IMG/VR virus record: IMGVR_UViG_3300023181_000047
Coordinates: 1 to 40,612 of that record
From: a virus
Length of the DNA stretch: 40,612 nt
Reading direction: 5' to 3' (one strand)
Below, piece after piece: positions 1 through 7,349 of the stretch. A program made the position numbers and the translations under genes. Below the pieces are notes generated by a model. That model was not told the DNA's origin. It searched no databases and saw only the letters and a list, made by a program, of their open reading frames with translations. Position 1 is the stretch's first letter; every line of letters starts with the position of its first letter.

Positions 1-676
1 GGTCACGATCCACCGGAGATTCGCTGTTGGTGTCGTATTTGGCCCAGCGAGCGTCTAGGTCGCCCTTCTCAGGCCTTGAGCCATCGGGCAATTCTTCGAA
101 CATATCCATAGCTGCGGAACATGGCATATCCCGAACGCGCCACTGACGATTGCGATCTGTGAAGTTCTTCTTGCGCGCCGAATGATCCCAATACATTTCG
201 AGCGGATTGACGGCAGACACGATAGGCTGGCCTTCCTCGTCCTCTTCAAAGCTCAGCGTTGTCTCAGTCGCGCCAACACCGCACACCGTACTATCGAGGA
301 ACATATCGCTGTCCTCGTCATCGGCGTTTGCCATGTCGCGATACCACTCAGCCGTATCGGTAAGCAGTTCGTTAGCCTTGCTGTCACCCATTTCGCGGGG
401 ATAATATTTGACCTCCTGGCGATTGGAGATTTCCAAGCCAGAGATGCTGTTGATGATAGGATTTGTGCGGTTGAACACAATCTCAGGCCGCATCTGCTCA
501 CGTAGCTGGCGCTTTTCCTCATCCGACCACTGTTGACCAGCGAGGAACCGGAAGTCCTCTACAGCCTCTTTGCGCCAAGCCTCAGTGTGTTCCTTATCGA
601 CGCGGAACCACGCCTTGTATTTGCGAAGCTGTGCGTCTTCGGTGTCGTCGCTATCGGAGCGCGGATCGTCAGCCAT
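1..676 (-). CDS. Portal protein, N-terminal part (gene crosses the window ends)
   Basis: This is the first 225 codons of the portal protein, which forms the dodecameric ring at the DNA-entry vertex. Translation starts at ATG 676 (MADDPRSD) behind an AAGGA ribosome-binding site and overlaps the upstream gene by 8 bases. Features typical of P22-type portals follow in order: a charged N-terminus, FLAGQQWSDEEKR near residue 45, RPEIVFNRTNPIINSI, and a long region around SNRQEVKYYPRE. The frame runs off the left edge and continues at 40612 to 39196, giving about 654 residues in all, close to the 725 of P22 gp1. At the very edge codon 225 reads Asp, whereas the other copy of the repeat reads Glu. 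Confidence 0.9.
   Translation of the reverse strand, partial: MADDPRSDSDDTEDAQLRKYKAWFRVDKEHTEAWRKEAVEDFRFLAGQQWSDEEKRQLREQMRPEIVFNRTNPIINSISGLEISNRQEVKYYPREMGDSKANELLTDTAEWYRDMANADDEDSDMFLDSTVCGVGATETTLSFEEDEEGQPIVSAVNPLEMYWDHSARKKNFTDRNRQWRVRDMPCSAAMDMFEELPDGSRPEKGDLDARWAKYDTNSESPVDRD
3..128. repeat. Terminal direct repeat, left copy
   Basis: These 126 bases are identical to the last 126 bases of the window (40487-40612). The base just outside the match differs (G at 2, C at 40486). The repeat lies inside the portal gene and keeps its frame, so it is best read as the overlap of a circular assembly, or terminal redundancy of a permuted headful genome, rather than a biological duplication. 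The implied unit length is 40,484 bp. Confidence 0.95.
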
Positions 677-887
677 TTAGTTCGTCCTTGCGCATAGAAA
701 AACCGGAACGGGCTCCGAATGATTCGGGAATGGTATGCTTCATCTTGCCGTAGATATCTTCTAGGATTGGCTTGATCTCAACACATCCGAATCCCTGAAA
801 TTCATACGTGGCCTTCATGCCGCCGTTCGTCACGGTTACAGAGATGCCATCTGGGGATTCGCCATAGTCATAATCCGCTTCGATCAT
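669..887 (-). CDS. Small conserved protein between terminase and portal
   Basis: 72 residues, starting MIEADYDYGE. I chose ATG 887 because it overlaps the terminase stop as ATGA; an ATG three codons upstream (896) is possible. The end overlaps the portal start by 8 bases. The protein looks soluble, with no membrane segment and no recognised domain. Its position in the packaging block suggests a head-assembly or packaging accessory role (inference only). Confidence 0.75.
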   Translation of the reverse strand: MIEADYDYGESPDGISVTVTNGGMKATYEFQGFGCVEIKPILEDIYGKMKHTIPESFGARSGFSMRKDELNG

Positions 888-2215
888 ATTGCCCATGCGC
901 TCCCGTAATCCTCGCTATCACGCTTCTGACGGTATCGATCAACGCCCGTCGATCTAATCGGAGTATCACGAAATCCCGCCGCAAAATAGCGGAATGCATC
1001 AGCGCCGTGACTAGTCCAATCATGGAGAGGATTGCCGCGAAACACTTTCAGCCGATCATCCCACTCACGCCGGTACATGCGAAGCGCGTCCAAACCTCTA
1101 GCGCATTTCTGCTCGTCAAACCAGCATCTGTCCATAATCATGCGGGCTGCGTTCACGCCATCGAATACCTTATGGACAGGAACCACCGTTGGATTGATCC
1201 CAAGCGCCCGCAGCGTCGATGCGCGAGACTTACCCGATCCTAGCTCGTGCTGGTCAACGTCATGCGGCAGAAGGTGCTGCTTGTAGTTGTAGCCCTTTTC
1301 CTTCAGCACATCGGCGTAATGGTCCAGCCCTTGCCCGTTAGCCTCGTAATAATCGATGAGGTGGATTTCCTGCCCGATGATCTGGGCGAACCAAATAGCC
1401 GTGCTATCCGTCCATCCCAAGTCCCAAGCGGTAATGACCTGATGGCCCCGCTGCCAAGGCACAGTCGTGATGCGCTTGTCTGTCTCAGCCCGCGTTAGCT
1501 CGGAGCCATAGAACGAACCCATGACGGCGGCATTGAACGAGCAGAGGTACTCCTGTTCGTACTGTGCCTTGCCAAGGTCCGAACCGTAGAGGCTGATATA
1601 TTCCTCCAGACTTTCCTTTAGCTGGGATGGCGATAGAGCGCCTGTATCTTCGGCATTCGATATCTCGGCAAACCAAGTCTCAGGATGCTGGCGGGCGTGG
1701 TCGTACATCGTTCGCGCATGGTTATTGCCACGCGGCGTAGTGATGAACATGGCCCAGCCGTTGTTCTCTTCCACCATAGGGCGATGATATGCCCACGCAG
1801 ATGGGTTAGCCAAAGCCCACTCGGAATAGGTGATGCCAGCAACGCCAGCGCCAACCGTACTGTCATACCGATCAGAGCCGATCATCTGCCACGTTGATCC
1901 ATTCTTGAACCGGATGAACATTTCCTGATCATTCATGCTCTCGATAACGCTTTCGGGGAAGCTCTCGAATACCCGACGCTTTCCGGTATGCGCGTTAACA
2001 GCAGTCCAGATAGCCTTACGGGCTTGTGCGAACTCAGGAAGGCAATGCCAGTATGAGCCAACCCGCTTATGGGCAAGCTCGCATGTGACAGTTAGTGCAA
2101 TCTCGTCTTTACCCCAGCGGCGGTGAGCAATCTCGATAGCGCGTTTAGTCCCGCCGATCATCGCAGAATGTAGAGGCTGCTGATAAGGGCGAATGCGCTT
2201 CTCAATCACCGGCAT
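884..2215 (-). CDS. terL: Terminase large subunit
   Basis: The ATP-driven motor and nuclease that cuts concatemers and pumps DNA through the portal. An N-terminal ATPase domain carries an atypical Walker A (AHRRWGKDE, about residues 31-39 from the chosen start). The C-terminal RNase H-like nuclease shows AWDLGWTDSTAIW, PHDVDQHE and HDWTSHGADAFRY, which supply the acidic metal ligands. Length is 443 residues from ATG 2215 (MPVIEKRIRPYQQPL), a start that leaves only 14 bases of overlap with the small subunit; ATG 2260 would add 15 residues. It follows terS and precedes portal, the usual packaging order. Confidence 0.93.
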   Translation of the reverse strand: MPVIEKRIRPYQQPLHSAMIGGTKRAIEIAHRRWGKDEIALTVTCELAHKRVGSYWHCLPEFAQARKAIWTAVNAHTGKRRVFESFPESVIESMNDQEMFIRFKNGSTWQMIGSDRYDSTVGAGVAGITYSEWALANPSAWAYHRPMVEENNGWAMFITTPRGNNHARTMYDHARQHPETWFAEISNAEDTGALSPSQLKESLEEYISLYGSDLGKAQYEQEYLCSFNAAVMGSFYGSELTRAETDKRITTVPWQRGHQVITAWDLGWTDSTAIWFAQIIGQEIHLIDYYEANGQGLDHYADVLKEKGYNYKQHLLPHDVDQHELGSGKSRASTLRALGINPTVVPVHKVFDGVNAARMIMDRCWFDEQKCARGLDALRMYRREWDDRLKVFRGNPLHDWTSHGADAFRYFAAGFRDTPIRSTGVDRYRQKRDSEDYGSAWAI

Positions 2216-2468
2216 TCTTGACCGCTTCGTAAATGGTCTGGAATACGATTGGTTCGCCATCAGCGCCGCTGATTTCGGTCTGCTGCATTACCTTACCTTC
2301 GAGACGATCTGCCACTTCCTTGATCGCCGGAACGTCGCCTGACAGGGCCTTGGTAACGAGAGCATCAGCAACGGCGCGGAGCTTTGTCCCGCCTTCTGCA
2401 TGGGCCTCACTAATGGCAACTCGGAGCATGTTGGAGAAGGTTTTTTCGCTTGGCGGTCTGCCTGCCAT
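2202..2468 (-). CDS. terS: Probable terminase small subunit
   Basis: 88 residues (MAGRPPSEKTF...) directly upstream of, and overlapping, the large subunit. The basic GRPPSEK start, the helical middle (VADALVTKALSGDVPAIKEVADRLEGK) and the C-terminal linker resemble short small-terminase or DUF5681-type DNA-recognition proteins. It would recognise the packaging site and stimulate TerL. The assignment rests mainly on position and on this fold-like pattern. The ribosome-binding site is weak, and a conserved dyad lies 34-48 bases upstream of the start. Confidence 0.7.
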   Translation of the reverse strand: MAGRPPSEKTFSNMLRVAISEAHAEGGTKLRAVADALVTKALSGDVPAIKEVADRLEGKVMQQTEISGADGEPIVFQTIYEAVKNAGD

Positions 2469-2501
2469 TTAATTAGCCTAACGCCCTAGTGTAGCTATGA
2501 A

Positions 2502-2516
2502 TGTAATAGCATTACA
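2502..2516. promoter_or_regulatory. Late-region dyad site 1 (TGTAAT-N3-ATTACA)
   Basis: A perfect 6+6 inverted repeat with a 3-base spacer in the 81-base gap between the HNH gene and terS. Near-identical dyads occur at 37710-37724 and 38953-38967, each in front of another late gene. The consensus is YGTAAT-N3-RTTACR. Probably a binding site for a regulator of late transcription. Confidence 0.55.
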
Positions 2517-2549
2517 CCGCTTATGTTTCAGCCGCAAGGCAAACGAAAC

Positions 2550-3116
2550 CTAATGGGGCAAAAGACGCCCGTCAGCATCTCTTGGTGCTTCAGGCTGAAC
2601 CCCTCTTTTTCTGCCCGTAACTAATGGCCCGCCTGCTTCTGGCCGTGAACTCCCGCGCACCAACTGCTGTATTGTCCCCTGATGCACGCCATGCCTTACA
2701 GCTAACTGCTTTGTCGTCTCTCTTGGGTAGCTATATCGAATGTCTCTGACTTGTTCATCCGTAAGGCGAAGCGATGGGCGAGTGTAAACATTCCTCCCCT
2801 TACTAACCATGTCGTCAGCGTTGTCCTTGTGTGTGCCAAGGAATAGGTGTTCTGGATTTACGCACCATCGGTTGTCGCACCTATGCAAGACGCAAAGCCC
2901 ATCGGGAATGCTGGTCTTCTTATGCAGGATATAAGATGCCCTGTGAGCCGTACCAACTTTCCCTGCGACGAATGTCTGGCCATATCCGCTTTTGGCTAGG
3001 CTCTTCTCCCAAATCCAACAGCCGGTATTGGGTTCGGGAATGCATTTGGTCAGAAACTGCTCCAGAGCAGCGGCAGGGTCTACAATGTCGTTGAAGCCAT
3101 ATGCCGCTGCCTGCAT
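2550..3116 (-). CDS. HNH endonuclease, free-standing homing type
   Basis: 188 residues. An N-terminal zinc/HNH module shows CWIWEKSLAKSGYGQ, AHRASYILH, then CVLHRCDNRWCVNPEHLFLGT (about residues 77-97), the HNH_3 pattern with N and H in NPEH. A C-terminal helix-turn-helix (LTDEQVRDIRYSY... TKQLAVRHGVHQGTIQQLV) is typical of DNA-targeting domains of homing nucleases. It starts at ATG 3116, one base after the preceding stop, with AGAAGG upstream. An HNH gene beside a terminase can be needed for packaging, but this architecture looks more like a selfish intergenic nuclease. Confidence 0.85.
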   Translation of the reverse strand: MQAAAYGFNDIVDPAAALEQFLTKCIPEPNTGCWIWEKSLAKSGYGQTFVAGKVGTAHRASYILHKKTSIPDGLCVLHRCDNRWCVNPEHLFLGTHKDNADDMVSKGRNVYTRPSLRLTDEQVRDIRYSYPRETTKQLAVRHGVHQGTIQQLVRGSSRPEAGGPLVTGRKRGVQPEAPRDADGRLLPH

Positions 3117-3117
3117 T

Positions 3118-3732
3118 TTAGTACTTACCTTCTAAATTGGGCAATCCACCAATACGCTTAGGATCAGGATTAGATTCGGTGTTTGTGATCACAAGGCGGA
3201 TATGGGTATCTGTCTTGGTGAGCGTATAGCCGAGAGGGCGAAGGGAACCAGACATGGGGCTTAGGAACTCGATAGCGCCTTTGACAAGGGCGGCTTCGCC
3301 TTCACTCACGCGCTTGTCGTAATCCTTGTCTGTTTCCTTGATAACCTTGCCGTCTTCATCAGTCTCGCTATTGCGGGGGCTGATTTCTACGGCGTTGGAC
3401 CAAAGCTCATCACCATCGCCTTCTGGCAGGCCTAGAGCGTCCACAGGGCTATCCTTGCGCGAGGCTTCTACCTTGGCGCGGAATTCCTCTTCTAGCTTAT
3501 CCTGGTACTGTTGGCGTTCGACGGCTGGGTTCTCTTCCTTCTTTGGTGCTTCCGCTTTCTTAGCGCCCCCAATCTTACCGTCGCCATCATGATCTCCTTT
3601 GCCGCCGAAGGATTCCGACTTATCAGTTTCCTTTTTGTCCTGAGGGACATTGCCCTTAGGCTCTGGAGCTAGGTTGTGCTGGAATGTCTCTTTGTCTGTG
3701 GGCTTGGTATCGTTCGTATTGGACGTAGCCAT
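3118..3732 (-). CDS. Acidic, probably disordered protein with an EF-hand-like loop
   Basis: 204 residues from ATG 3732, which has a strong AGGAG site; an upstream start at 3768 has none. The N-terminal 90 residues are rich in Lys, Asp and Glu and probably disordered. They include DHDGDGKIGG (residues 47-56), matching the D-x-D-x-D-G-x-I calcium-loop pattern. The C-terminal half is more ordered (LRPLGYTLTKTDTHIRLVITN). Located in the late operon. Could be a minor head or internal protein; function unknown. Confidence 0.75.
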   Translation of the reverse strand: MATSNTNDTKPTDKETFQHNLAPEPKGNVPQDKKETDKSESFGGKGDHDGDGKIGGAKKAEAPKKEENPAVERQQYQDKLEEEFRAKVEASRKDSPVDALGLPEGDGDELWSNAVEISPRNSETDEDGKVIKETDKDYDKRVSEGEAALVKGAIEFLSPMSGSLRPLGYTLTKTDTHIRLVITNTESNPDPKRIGGLPNLEGKY

Positions 3733-3796
3733 GATGGGCTCCTGATGTTGGTTATGCGGTAAACGCATTTTTAGGGTTCACGTTGCTAGATGCCAA

Positions 3797-3901
3797 TCAC
3801 AATGCGCGGGCTACAAGCGGAACAAGCACCGCAATAGCTCCCTTAACTGCATAGGCAATGCAGAGGAGGCCAAGAGCGAGCGCTTGCAGCTTGCGGTTCA
3901 T
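3797..3901 (-). CDS. 34-residue single-span membrane protein
   Basis: Starts MNRKLQALALGLLCIAYAVK and consists almost entirely of one hydrophobic helix with a short basic N-terminus. The ATG overlaps the stop of the upstream gene as ATGA, indicating translational coupling. It resembles a signal anchor or holin-like peptide. No homology recognised. Confidence 0.55.
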   Translation of the reverse strand: MNRKLQALALGLLCIAYAVKGAIAVLVPLVARAL

Positions 3902-4353
3902 GACAGCTTGAATACCTTGATTGGGATAGAGTAGTTCTGCCCGATGGCAAGTAGGGGAGCGGTGACGTTTACCTTGAGCGTGTTATTGGCCGAGCAATAG
4001 CAATCGTGGAGCGCATAACCAACAGGAACCGTGCCAGTCGCTACGACCGTGTATGCTTCACCGGGCACAACGCCTGCCATACTGGCTGTAACCTGCCGCA
4101 CACCGGCTGTAATGGCGATGGCGGCTGTCTCAGCTACCGCGCTCGTGCCTACAAGGCTAACGGTATTGGAGCCCCCGATGTTGGTGGCGCTGTTTACGTC
4201 GCTTGTGAGGCCCGTTGGGGCGAGGTACTGCCCCGCCATCTCTCCAAGGTTGGTTACAGCCTCAGTGATGACGCGCACGACCTTGTCGGAGCCGCGATTC
4301 TGGACGCCAAGAACAGGAACCAGAGACGCAGGAAACATTGTGCCGCCGCTCAT
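3898..4353 (-). CDS. Late-operon protein, Thr/Ala/Val-rich, possibly virion
   Basis: 151 residues starting at ATG 4353 (MSGGTMFPASLVPV), in ATGA overlap with the upstream stop. The sequence is beta-rich (NTVSLVGTSAVAETAAIAITAGVRQ) and looks like a decoration or fibre-type virion protein. It forms a coupled pair with the gene before it. No family recognised. Confidence 0.7.
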   Translation of the reverse strand: MSGGTMFPASLVPVLGVQNRGSDKVVRVITEAVTNLGEMAGQYLAPTGLTSDVNSATNIGGSNTVSLVGTSAVAETAAIAITAGVRQVTASMAGVVPGEAYTVVATGTVPVGYALHDCYCSANNTLKVNVTAPLLAIGQNYSIPIKVFKLS

Positions 4354-4784
4354 GGTACTCGGGTCCATTCTGCTGTTACGTTGACTTCCGCCGTGGTCGT
4401 CGTTGTGATCGTAAGTGCAGTGTTTACCGCTGATGTGTACCAAGCTCGGGTCGCGAAGTCCAAAATCTTGAAGCCCGCCCCGGTGAAATTCATCTTCTCC
4501 GCGCCAGTCGCGTCAGTGATTGTAACCACGTTAGCGCCAGCTACATCAAGCCGAAGTCGATAAATTCGGCCTCTGTTACTCGCAGCGGCGGCAACGATTG
4601 TATTTGTGCCTGCCACTACGATAGGAGGCATAATGGTCTTAGTGAGGTCCGCTACGGTTTGTAGATTGCTTGTAGCAGTCTGGAGTGGGGCGGCGGCGGT
4701 CCCGAGTAGGTTGCCCGATCCATCGATAAGTACGACTTCCTGGGTAGGTGCAACCCCGTAGGGCTTGATCTGTCTGGTAGACAT
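4350..4784 (-). CDS. First gene of the late block; possible virion protein
   Basis: 144 residues from ATG 4784 (MSTRQIKPYG), preceded by GGAG at 9 bases; the TTG at 4802 is not needed. The composition is Thr/Ala/Val-rich with alternating hydrophobic residues (TALTITTTTTAEVNV), suggesting a beta-sandwich. It is the first late-type gene after the run of small early genes and is coupled to the following gene. Function unknown; a surface or head-decoration role is an inference. Confidence 0.7.
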   Translation of the reverse strand: MSTRQIKPYGVAPTQEVVLIDGSGNLLGTAAAPLQTATSNLQTVADLTKTIMPPIVVAGTNTIVAAAASNRGRIYRLRLDVAGANVVTITDATGAEKMNFTGAGFKILDFATRAWYTSAVNTALTITTTTTAEVNVTAEWTRVP

Positions 4785-4905
4785 GTTGCTAAACTCCAGC
4801 AAACAGGGAGGTTAGCTAAGTTACCGCTATTCGGTCATTCGTTCAAGGCTGGCGTACTCATCCCTCCTTTGTCTGATTGATCTTGGGTCTGGAGGCCAAG
4901 GATAC

Positions 4906-4922
4906 CTTCAGCTTTGCTGAAG
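4906..4922 (-). other. Short hairpin at the early/late boundary
   Basis: A perfect 7-bp stem with a 3-base loop (CTTCAGC-AAA-GCTGAAG) just after the stop of the last small early gene. No U-run follows on the minus strand, so it is a weak terminator candidate. The rest of 4803-4930 contains only tiny ORFs of 8 and 22 codons that I do not call. Confidence 0.3.
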
Positions 4923-4930
4923 CCATATCT

Positions 4931-5146
4931 CTACTTTGTGACTAGCCACGCTATTGGTACAGATATGATCTGCTCTTGATATGCGCAAACCGCCAAAGTG
5001 CATTCCCCCATCTTATCATAGCCAGCGGCATCTCGGTGTTTTCCATACACGAATTGCAACACTTTCACTTCGCTCTCATAAAATTCCGGGTCCGAAAATC
5101 CAGATGGTCGTCTAATCGTAGCATATACGGGAAACATGTCTGTCAT
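4931..5146 (-). CDS. Small unknown phage protein
   Basis: 71 residues (MTDMFPVYATIRRPSGF...). Its start overlaps the upstream stop as ATGA. It appears soluble, with a Tyr/Phe-rich centre (YESEVKVLQFVYGKHRD). No family recognised. It is the last gene of the small-gene array. Confidence 0.7.
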   Translation of the reverse strand: MTDMFPVYATIRRPSGFSDPEFYESEVKVLQFVYGKHRDAAGYDKMGECTLAVCAYQEQIISVPIAWLVTK

Positions 5147-5349
5147 TCTCGCGTACCTTCTGGTTCATCTTGGGGCAGACGGTTCCAAAACCCCGATGCT
5201 TTCCACGATCTCCATGTTGAGGCTGAAGCCGCTGTGAAACTCCCATCAGAATTGCAGACAACAGAGCCGTCTTTCTTTTGGACCACAAGCCAATCCTCTT
5301 TATTCCATCTCCACATGCCGGTGTCAGTTACCATCTCGCTCATGCTCAT
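5143..5349 (-). CDS. Small unknown Trp/Ser-rich protein
   Basis: 68 residues, five of them Trp (MWRWNKEDWLVVQKKDG... STWRSWKASGFW). Coupled by ATGA to the next gene. No domain recognised. Confidence 0.65.
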   Translation of the reverse strand: MSMSEMVTDTGMWRWNKEDWLVVQKKDGSVVCNSDGSFTAASASTWRSWKASGFWNRLPQDEPEGTRE

Positions 5350-5356
5350 TCTCTCT

Positions 5357-5602
5357 CTATTTGGGTAGTGATGGGGTTAGGGCTAGAAAGAACCACTTAC
5401 CGCCCTCAAAGCGAAACAAGGTGCCATCATTAGTCCCGTCATTCTTGGCCTCCCCATATTCACGCAAACGCTCCAACGCCGCTATCATTGCCTCTTGGGC
5501 CTCTAGTGCGTCTGCGGCCTCATCTATGTCTCCAAGCATGACCTCTGCATTTCCACTAGCCATTAGCTTCAGTCTATCAATTAACTCGCTCACCTTAATC
5601 AC
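5357..5602 (-). CDS. Small unknown protein with an N-terminal helical segment
   Basis: 81 residues from GTG 5602 (MIKVSELIDRL). GTG 5593 fits an AAAGG site better and would remove three residues. The first half looks helical (IDRLKLMASGN... DEAADALEAQEAMIAALERL); the C-terminus reads GTLFRFEGGKWFFL. No function recognised. Confidence 0.65.
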   Translation of the reverse strand: MIKVSELIDRLKLMASGNAEVMLGDIDEAADALEAQEAMIAALERLREYGEAKNDGTNDGTLFRFEGGKWFFLALTPSLPK

Positions 5603-5607
5603 CTTTA

Positions 5608-5925
5608 TCAGCTAGATTTGGAACGAAAGTTGTTTTGGGCTACCTGCTTAGCTTCTCGCTCCGTCGTCTTCCATCCTCCAAACTCAGTCCCGTTTTTCAT
5701 TGTAACCCATACGATATCCGATAGCTTTCCAACTTCGTATAGATCGCCATTCCCACGAGCCTGTCGGCCATCCCAATTCAAATGCCATTCAGCATTAAAG
5801 GTTGGATTATCCGTAGCATATATAACCCTATTGATTAGTTCATCCTTTCCGATCCCATCGGGAGGGAGATAGTCACCAACGGCACTCAGGATTTCAGCTA
5901 CAGCATCTATCAAAACATCTCTCAT
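5608..5925 (-). CDS. Small unknown phage protein
   Basis: 105 residues with an AGAGGAG site before ATG 5925. A helical N-terminus (VLIDAVAEILSAVGDYL) is followed by a region containing NAEWHLNWDGRQARGNGDLYE. No family recognised. Confidence 0.7.
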   Translation of the reverse strand: MRDVLIDAVAEILSAVGDYLPPDGIGKDELINRVIYATDNPTFNAEWHLNWDGRQARGNGDLYEVGKLSDIVWVTMKNGTEFGGWKTTEREAKQVAQNNFRSKSS

Positions 5926-5937
5926 CTCTGCTCTCCT

Positions 5938-6210
5938 CTATTGGTTGGCTTTGGAACGGATGCGGGCGGCAAGGAGATCAAACCACATGGCCTGCTTATT
6001 GGAGGCTGAAGTCTTATTACAACGTTGCCTCTCAGCTTCATCGTTAACCATCTGAGCGCATCTTTCTCTCTCAGTCATGAGAGCACGAGCTGTCGCGTCA
6101 TAACGCCCAAGCCCCGAGTCGTAATCTACTCGATCACAATAAGGGGCAACCACATCGACGCAAGCTAGTGCATCATCCCAAGCCCATTGCGGGATATCAT
6201 CAGGTTTCAT
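5938..6210 (-). CDS. KPDDIPQ-family small protein, copy A
   Basis: 90 residues beginning MKPDDIPQWAWDDALAC, with RALMTERERCAQMV in the middle. It shares the KPDDIPQ-x-W start and the TERERC motif with the protein at 22311-22580 on the opposite arm, so the two are paralogues. Overlaps the upstream gene by 11 bases. Function unknown. Confidence 0.75.
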   Translation of the reverse strand: MKPDDIPQWAWDDALACVDVVAPYCDRVDYDSGLGRYDATARALMTERERCAQMVNDEAERQRCNKTSASNKQAMWFDLLAARIRSKANQ

Positions 6211-6643
6211 TCTTGTTCTCCCCTAGAGTGGCGATAAATTGATTGGCGATATCGGCGCACTGAGTTCCTGAGAACGTCGCTCCATCCTCATAGTTAGCCG
6301 CTATCCTCTCCAGCACCTTCACTGCTTCGGATAGACGGGCTTGGGATGCGGCTTCTGCGTCGAATAGTTCATGGATGCGAGCTTGCGACTTCTCAAAATA
6401 CCGTGCATGTCCCTCGTTATCTTTTACCATGCGCTCATGAAGTGCATGCCACGCCCCATCAAGGCGTCCCGTCTCTTTCTTCTCCCGCTCCAACTCAGCC
6501 TGCAACTCAGCAATACGTGCGGCTTGCTCCTCTATGAGTTTAGCCCCGTCTGTAAGGGCTGCGGCAAAGAAGCCCGATCCATGCTCTTGGGCAAACCAAG
6601 ATGCCTGAATTATCTCAGATGCCGATTGCTGCGCTTTCTTCAT
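6200..6643 (-). CDS. Coiled-coil protein of the small-gene array
   Basis: 147 residues. A long heptad-like region (KLIEEQAARIAELQAELEREKKE, about residues 35-57) is followed by SEAVKVLERIAANYED. The latter motif resembles EEAAKVLEPFARAAG in the protein at 8119-9054, so the two may share a domain. ATGA overlap with the upstream gene. Probably a homo-oligomer; role unknown. Confidence 0.7.
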   Translation of the reverse strand: MKKAQQSASEIIQASWFAQEHGSGFFAAALTDGAKLIEEQAARIAELQAELEREKKETGRLDGAWHALHERMVKDNEGHARYFEKSQARIHELFDAEAASQARLSEAVKVLERIAANYEDGATFSGTQCADIANQFIATLGENKNET

Positions 6644-6837
6644 TCCTCGTTCCTCTCCAACAGGGCCTTGAGGCGCTTAATCTCTCGCCTCAGAAGCGCC
6701 ACTTCATTGCAATGATGCCGATATCTAACCCATTCGCGAGTGTACGCGGTTCTTTTAGACGAATCGCCGCTCCATGGTCCGATTTTAAGTCCGCTATCCC
6801 CAATCATAGACCCCGTAGCCACCCACCTCTCTATCAT
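6640..6837 (-). CDS. Small basic protein with a C-terminal helix
   Basis: 65 residues; the C-terminus (NEVALLRREIKRLKALLERNEE) looks like a short leucine-zipper coil. The start codon directly abuts the stop of the upstream gene. No family recognised. Confidence 0.65.
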   Translation of the reverse strand: MIERWVATGSMIGDSGLKIGPWSGDSSKRTAYTREWVRYRHHCNEVALLRREIKRLKALLERNEE

Positions 6838-7311
6838 CTACTCGTTCCTCTCTTCTGTGGTGGTTTGGATAGAGGGCTTGGGACGACGACGAATGCCCTT
6901 GCGGTGCTCGCGCATATACTCGCGCATCCATGCCTTCTTATCGAATTTGGGTGCCGGAGCTGGGGTCGAACCAGCGTTGATGGCGTCAAAGGCCACTGTC
7001 CTGCCATTAGACGATCCGGCATTAGTATCGACTGGATGAGGCTCGAACTCATCACGGGTCGCCTCTATGCTTCCCACCGGTTTGACCCCTTTCGGGTCGG
7101 CCTGTTTCCCCGTCAACAGCGCCGTCGATTGTGTATGGACCTCTTTTCGAGGCGGCAATGCTGACACATCACTCTTTGGCGTAACCGGCCTGTCAGGGCT
7201 TGGAGTGCCTATCCTAACTTTGGTGAGACGATCAGGCCGCCACCCGACTGGCTTCTTAGGGCAGTCGAGCCAATTATGGGCGGGGCTTTTGCAGTACTCA
7301 CAATTCTTCAT
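6838..7311 (-). CDS. Zinc-knuckle protein whose frame runs through a tRNA gene
   Basis: 157 residues. The N-terminus has a textbook CCHC knuckle (C4-x2-C7-x4-H12-x4-C17), suggesting nucleic-acid binding. The C-terminus (FDKKAWMREYMREHRKGIRRRPKP) resembles the basic tails of phage DNA-binding proteins. Residues roughly 97-121 are the translation of a tRNA-Gln gene lying at 6948-7021 on the same strand (SSNGRTVAFDAINAGSTPAPA is a typical tRNA shadow). Either the tRNA inserted in frame into a real gene, or two shorter genes have been fused by an open tRNA. The start at 7311 has a poor ribosome-binding site. Confidence 0.5.
   Translation of the reverse strand: MKNCEYCKSPAHNWLDCPKKPVGWRPDRLTKVRIGTPSPDRPVTPKSDVSALPPRKEVHTQSTALLTGKQADPKGVKPVGSIEATRDEFEPHPVDTNAGSSNGRTVAFDAINAGSTPAPAPKFDKKAWMREYMREHRKGIRRRPKPSIQTTTEERNE
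6948..7021 (-). tRNA. tRNA-Gln (anticodon UUG)
   Basis: 74 bases including an encoded CCA. The acceptor is TGCCGGA/TCCGGCA, 7 perfect pairs. The D arm is GTC-TAATGGCAG-GAC. The anticodon stem is GTGGC/GCCAT with loop CTTTGAC, giving anticodon TTG. The variable loop is 4 bases. The T stem GCTGG/CCAGC carries loop TTCGACC. The discriminator is C and CCA follows directly. The fold is canonical apart from the discriminator. It overlaps the reading frame at 6838-7311. Confidence 0.88.
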
Positions 7312-7349
7312 GTCCGTAAGAGTACACGAATCTTATGCGTAAGACAAGA

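Noticed and set aside
4006-4563. 185-codon open frame on the plus strand
   Set aside because: It lies opposite two well-coupled minus-strand genes and has a low-complexity, Arg/Cys-rich translation typical of an antisense shadow.
7035-7053. T-arm-like hairpin GATGAG-TTCGAGC-CTCATC (minus strand) suggesting a second tRNA
   Set aside because: The 6-bp stem and loop are good, but no matching acceptor or anticodon arm is found upstream.
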